Shown here one piece after another: positions 59,781 through 64,000 of a stretch of 64,000 bases of DNA. The stretch is taken from NCBI GenBank assembly GCA_016715505.1, contig JADJZY010000035.1, positions 186,001-250,000 on the forward strand, in the 5' to 3' direction. The translations under genes and the position numbers were made by a program. Numbering within the stretch: the stretch's first letter is position 1; the number at the start of each line of letters is the position of its first letter. Origin of the DNA: Bacteroidota bacterium (GTDB lineage Bacteria > Bacteroidota > Bacteroidia > Chitinophagales > Chitinophagaceae). A model generated the notes under the pieces. It saw only the letters and a list, made by a program, of their open reading frames with translations. It was not told where the DNA came from and made no database searches.

Positions 59781-59816
59781 AGGCATCTGCATTCTTTCAT
59801 GTAGATGCCTTTTTTA
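59780..59816 (+). terminator. Rho-independent terminator of the efflux operon
   Basis: A perfect 9-bp stem AAGGCATCT (59780-59788) with AGATGCCTT (59803-59811) runs into a T tract (59810-59815). Confidence 0.88.
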
Positions 59817-59963
59817 ATATAGGAAAGGAACGCTTGTTCAATCGGATTCTATGAACTTTACCATTTCCGAATTCATTCAATAGGAAAACCCAATCCAATT
59901 TCGTAGATTTGATAGAGCATTTGTAGTTGAACGGAAATGTGTTGAACGCTCATACGATATTTT

Positions 59964-62900
59964 ATGAAAACACGATTACTTTTATTTTTCATTCTTTTTT
60001 GTTCGGTAGGGAATCTCTTTGCACAAAGCTATATTGGTTTTGAATGGACATTAGATACTAAAACAAGCATCCAGGTGATTAAAAGCAAAGGGGCCTATGT
60101 TTATACCTTTGGAAAGTTCAACAATACGGTAGTGATAGATGGGATTAGTTATACGCCCAATGGTCCGAGTGATGTATTGATTCAAAAATTTGACACGCTG
60201 GGTAATCGGGTATGGGTTTGTCAGGCAGGTGGAGCATTGAACAATGATTGTTACCGTGCACACATTGATGATTCAGATTACGTTTATGTGACAGGAATAG
60301 AAAGTAATCCATTGAATGCGGCTGATTATCAAATTTGGACTGCCAAGGTGTCGAATATAGGTCAATTGTTATGGAGTCAGTCTGCAGGAAGCAATGGCTT
60401 GGATGCGGGGCTGGATATCACTTCCGATTATGCGGGCAATGTATATGTTTCCGGTTATGTAGGCGATACCATCACTTTTGCAGGAGTGACCTCTGACCGA
60501 AAAAAGGGAGTTGTTATTGCTTATACATCAACGGGTGTTGAAAACTGGATTAAAGCATCCAGTCATGGCAGAATTGTCAACCTTGAATATGCGGCATGGG
60601 ATAGTACCATACATTATTGGAGTGATTATATTTCACATTGGATTATGACAGCAGAAACTGTACGTTTCGGTGATAGTAGTTATGTTACGATATGGAATAA
60701 TATAACCTCTTTCGAGGGTAAATTAAAATTGAATGGGGGGATTTTATCTTTCCTTCAGGCTTCGGGAAATGGAAGCGCCAATAATACCTTCCCAGCTAGT
60801 GGAGATATCATTTTAAGGCCAAATGGGGAGCAAGTATCCAATGGAAGCGGCTCAGGAGCATATGGTGCTAATTACGATTGGGGGTTTTTAAATACTTTGA
60901 CTAATACCTATTTAGGCCAAATTCATCTCTCTACATCGCCAACGGGAAACTCAATATTGAGTTTTTTCACGATTTTTTCTGCAAGTATCCATGAAGATCA
61001 GTTATACCTTCTTTCAAACGGGAAAGGGAATGTAAATTGTTATATAAATGGCAAGCTAAAGAGTATGGTTCCAACTCCAACTCAGAATCTATTTATTTTC
61101 AAATTAAGCGATTCATCCACCAAACAGCGAACATTTGCTTCAAATGAATTTCAACTGGTAAGCGCGCATGCCTATGGTATTTTTGTATCGCATGGATCGT
61201 ATCTGTCTAAGATATGTGATTCAAATTGTGCGATGAGTATGGCACAAAGAGCGAAGGATACAATGGCTTGTCCTCCAGGAATTTTGGATACAACGACCTA
61301 TGGCAAAATTACCTTTAATGGAGGGACTCCGCCATATACTTATCAATGGAGTCCTAGTATTGGAATCAACAATCCCAATCTTTTAAATCCGGTGTTTGTG
61401 GTTGATACAACCAGAACTTATGTATTAACAATAAGCGATGCATTGAACAATGTTATTTATGATACAGTGACATTTTCATTATTTTCGGTTCCGTCCGTTC
61501 AAATTAATACGGTTGGAAATACGCATCTTTGCAATGGAAGTAGCGATACGCTGATACTCAAAAGCAGTCATCCATGGTTACAAAATACCTGGTATCGTGG
61601 AGGCAACGGGGCTCCATTCTCTTCTTACGTTCAATTGGCTTTGGATGCAGATTCTATTCAAGCACATCCCATTCCTAATAATAACAACAATGTTTTTAAT
61701 AATTTAAATTATATCCTGATGACAACTGATTCTGTTTCGGGATGTAAGATTAGAAAGGATTTTTTGATGCCATTTTATCCGGGAATAAACTTGAATATTA
61801 AATACCTGAAGGGGGCTTCTTATATCAGTTTAAATCAACGAAGAGATACCATCTGCGAAAATATAGATACGTTAAAATTATTTAAATCCTTATATGGACC
61901 AGTTCCATATATTTATAATTCAGTGGTGTATAAGTGGTTCAGGGATGGGAACTATTTACTCAGCAATGGATATAATGATTATTTATGGATATGGGAGGCT
62001 GGGGAGTATGTATTAGAAGCCAGTGATGGGATATGTACGTTATATGATACATTGACAATTTATCCAAAAGTTGATAGCGCCAATCTGAATATATCGGCAT
62101 CGGCAAATCCATCTTGTTCCAATACTGCTGTGCAGCTGGTTTCGACGGGAGCCAATAAGTACTTATGGTTGCCAGGAGATTATATTAATGATACGATTCT
62201 TGTTCGACATCCGTCAACTACCACTTATACGGTTATTGGTCAGGGCTGCCTAAGTGATGATACTACTACAATACAGGTAGATCGTTTAGGGCAGGATTTT
62301 TTCACCGGCATTAGTTCAGGTTGTGGTTCATATATATTGGGGGACACTTGCCAATTGGTTGCTAGAGATTCTGTCAGACAATATGGTCCGATTGTATATA
62401 CCCAGACACTTTGTACTCCGGATAGTGGTAAACAAAATAGTAGTACTAAGGCCATCACGAATGTTCAATTTAGCAAACTGAATTTAACTTCCTGGAGTAA
62501 TGGGGTCTATCCTGCCATTTATGAGCCCTACTTAAATGGAGACAATATTCAATACTTGGAGAAAAATTATTTTTTTGAGCTGAAAGTTAAAACAATCGAT
62601 AACAATACGGTAGCTTGTGTAGCCTGGGTTGATTTTGATCGTGATGGGAACTTCAGCAGTCAGGAATCATATGTATTAAGTAAAATTTTGGATACTTTTC
62701 GTGCCACTATTCCGATTCCATCCGGGGCGCAGCTCGGTACAACTGTTTTGCGAGTCAGAGCAGTGTGGAACAACGTAATAACAGGACAGGATGCTTGCAA
62801 GGAATTTCCAGGATTTTATAATGAAACCGAAGACTATCCGATTCATATTTTCGAAACTGTACCATTTACAGGGAATACTTATAGCTGGAGCCCGGCTACA

Positions 62901-64000
62901 ATGATATCTTCAACAACAGGAGATTCAGTATCTGTATATCCAAACCTTTCAAGCACATATCAGTTGGTTTCAACAGATTCCTTTGGTTGTAGCAGTATAG
63001 ACAGTATTATTATTCCGGTCAATTTTCAAATGGCCTCAACGATTGCCGATACTGCGGTATGTGCAGGATCGGTATTAGATCCGGCACAGTATGGCGCAAT
63101 GCTTTGCGGCGGAGGAGTACCTCCATATAGTTATGAATGGACTCCAAATATTGGCCTCAACGATAGTAGTTTGCTCAATCCCACTTTTGTCATTGATTCA
63201 ACCATCACTTATGTATTGACGGTCAAGGATAGTACAAATGCTTTCATAAGAGATACGGTCCATTTTATTGTGAGTCCTTCTTTGATGGATAGTATTGAAA
63301 TACTTGGGAATATGCATATATGTAAAAATGCTCAGGATTCGATATTGCTGAAAACCCATGATCCCACTTTACAAAACGCCTGGTACAAAGGGTTAATTGG
63401 GTCACCTTTTTCTTCTTATTCCCTGATATCTACTGACGCGGATTCAATTTTTGTCCATCCATCACTGAATGAAAATTATTTATTGGTGCGTACTAATTTA
63501 AGTAACGGTTGTTCGTCCACTGAATCAATTACATTACCCTATTATCCGGCATCTTTTGAAGGGATAGCTGATAACAATGGGATTCTGGCTGCAGCTACGG
63601 ATACTTTATGCGAAAATATAGATACCTTACGCCTGTTACCTAAATTGGGTTTTATCGATACCTATGCCAGCAATTCCTGCTTATATAATTGGTATAAAAA
63701 TGGAACGTTGATAGCATCCCAATCCATGACCGATTCGTTTATAGTTTGGCAAACGGGGGAATACGTTTTAGAGGTCACTGATGGATTATGTACCTTATTT
63801 GATACCCTGAAAATAGAGACCGAACTAGCCATAGCCAATTTGCAAACCAGTATTTCAGCCAACCCAACTTGTGTGAATACACCTGTAGAATTAAGTGCCA
63901 ATGGCGCAAAGAGTTATATTTGGCAACCTGGGAATGCGACCACAGATACAATCACCGTGAATTTACCAGGTACTACAACATATACGGTCATCGGCACGGG
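59964..64000 (+). CDS. Giant secreted repeat protein with GEVED domain, truncated by the window end
   Basis: ATG 59964 opens a frame that stays free of stops to base 64000 (1345 codons so far). The signal peptide is 'MKTRLLLFFILFCSVGNLFA'. Residues about 25-380 form an SBBP-like propeller ('VLIQKFDTLGNRVWVCQAGG', 'LDITSDYAGNVYVSGYVGD'). From about residue 425 comes a module of about 335 residues with PKD/Ig-like units ('GGTPPYTYQWSPSIGINNPN...CENIDTLKLF...TTTYTVIGQG'). A GEVED domain follows ('ACVAWVDFDRDGNFSSQESY...NETEDYPIHIF', about 62600-62850). The module then repeats ('GGVPPYSYEWTPNIGLNDSS...CENIDTLRLL...TTTYTVIGTG') about 1790 bases later. A T9SS tail is expected beyond the window. It is probably a surface adhesin. 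Confidence 0.88.
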   Translation, partial: MKTRLLLFFILFCSVGNLFAQSYIGFEWTLDTKTSIQVIKSKGAYVYTFGKFNNTVVIDGISYTPNGPSDVLIQKFDTLGNRVWVCQAGGALNNDCYRAHIDDSDYVYVTGIESNPLNAADYQIWTAKVSNIGQLLWSQSAGSNGLDAGLDITSDYAGNVYVSGYVGDTITFAGVTSDRKKGVVIAYTSTGVENWIKASSHGRIVNLEYAAWDSTIHYWSDYISHWIMTAETVRFGDSSYVTIWNNITSFEGKLKLNGGILSFLQASGNGSANNTFPASGDIILRPNGEQVSNGSGSGAYGANYDWGFLNTLTNTYLGQIHLSTSPTGNSILSFFTIFSASIHEDQLYLLSNGKGNVNCYINGKLKSMVPTPTQNLFIFKLSDSSTKQRTFASNEFQLVSAHAYGIFVSHGSYLSKICDSNCAMSMAQRAKDTMACPPGILDTTTYGKITFNGGTPPYTYQWSPSIGINNPNLLNPVFVVDTTRTYVLTISDALNNVIYDTVTFSLFSVPSVQINTVGNTHLCNGSSDTLILKSSHPWLQNTWYRGGNGAPFSSYVQLALDADSIQAHPIPNNNNNVFNNLNYILMTTDSVSGCKIRKDFLMPFYPGINLNIKYLKGASYISLNQRRDTICENIDTLKLFKSLYGPVPYIYNSVVYKWFRDGNYLLSNGYNDYLWIWEAGEYVLEASDGICTLYDTLTIYPKVDSANLNISASANPSCSNTAVQLVSTGANKYLWLPGDYINDTILVRHPSTTTYTVIGQGCLSDDTTTIQVDRLGQDFFTGISSGCGSYILGDTCQLVARDSVRQYGPIVYTQTLCTPDSGKQNSSTKAITNVQFSKLNLTSWSNGVYPAIYEPYLNGDNIQYLEKNYFFELKVKTIDNNTVACVAWVDFDRDGNFSSQESYVLSKILDTFRATIPIPSGAQLGTTVLRVRAVWNNVITGQDACKEFPGFYNETEDYPIHIFETVPFTGNTYSWSPATMISSTTGDSVSVYPNLSSTYQLVSTDSFGCSSIDSIIIPVNFQMASTIADTAVCAGSVLDPAQYGAMLCGGGVPPYSYEWTPNIGLNDSSLLNPTFVIDSTITYVLTVKDSTNAFIRDTVHFIVSPSLMDSIEILGNMHICKNAQDSILLKTHDPTLQNAWYKGLIGSPFSSYSLISTDADSIFVHPSLNENYLLVRTNLSNGCSSTESITLPYYPASFEGIADNNGILAAATDTLCENIDTLRLLPKLGFIDTYASNSCLYNWYKNGTLIASQSMTDSFIVWQTGEYVLEVTDGLCTLFDTLKIETELAIANLQTSISANPTCVNTPVELSANGAKSYIWQPGNATTDTITVNLPGTTTYTVIGT

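Overview
The window reads as Bacteroidota chromosome (Chitinophagales/Saprospirales/Flavobacteriales-like; I cannot place it more precisely). Evidence: several secreted proteins end in type IX secretion (T9SS) sorting domains, both type A and the 'SFSPNGDGLNDYF' type B form. There are PKD, SBBP and GEVED surface modules, a DUF1501/DUF1800 pair, a TonB-dependent receptor, and promoters of the Bacteroidota form TTTG-N19-TAnnTTTG. No phage structural genes, transposase or integrase were recognised.

Layout. 1-18.3 kb is core and surface: partial chromate transporter, BNR-repeat T9SS protein, RNase HII, heme A synthase, two tandem PKD/type-B T9SS proteins with a shared C-terminal cassette, FeoB, dipeptide epimerase, an Ig-like lipoprotein and an alpha/beta hydrolase. 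18.4-35.8 kb is a defence-type island. It holds a type I restriction-modification locus (hsdM-hsdS-hsdR, 18.6-25.0 kb). Next comes a lower-GC, tightly packed operon (25.1-35.7 kb): a possible PemK/MazF-like small protein, a sigma-factor-like protein, an unknown protein, a very large P-loop ATPase with a long helical tail, a MoxR-type AAA+ ATPase, and a protein joining a HEVEH zincin-like domain to a vWA domain. Related hairpin-forming repeats lie before the RM locus (short version), between the two modules, and after the second. 35.9-64 kb returns to chromosome: DUF1501/DUF1800 proteins, a GC-rich candidate ncRNA, an LtaS-type sulfatase, a GH3 enzyme, a T9SS protein, a TonB receptor, a PLP deaminase/desulfhydrase, era, initiator tRNA, der, a TetR-TolC-MFP-RND efflux operon, and the start of a giant repeat-containing secreted protein that runs off the window.

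Reading-frame integrity. Many genes are broken by single-base indels, often in homopolymers, and by a few in-frame stops. Breaks are very dense in the 18.6-34.9 kb island but also occur in ordinary genes (BNR protein, sulfatase, PLP enzyme, DUF1501, TolC). Between breaks, motifs such as DPACGSGG, NPPYG, DEAH, Walker A/B and MIDAS are intact. This suggests either an error-prone assembly or recent inactivation, and the sequence alone cannot decide. I give spans of the reconstructed genes and state where the frame breaks.

The best candidate for an undescribed system is the 25.1-35.7 kb operon. Its MoxR-vWA pair plus giant ATPase suggests an NTP-driven conflict or defence machine. Its function is inference only.
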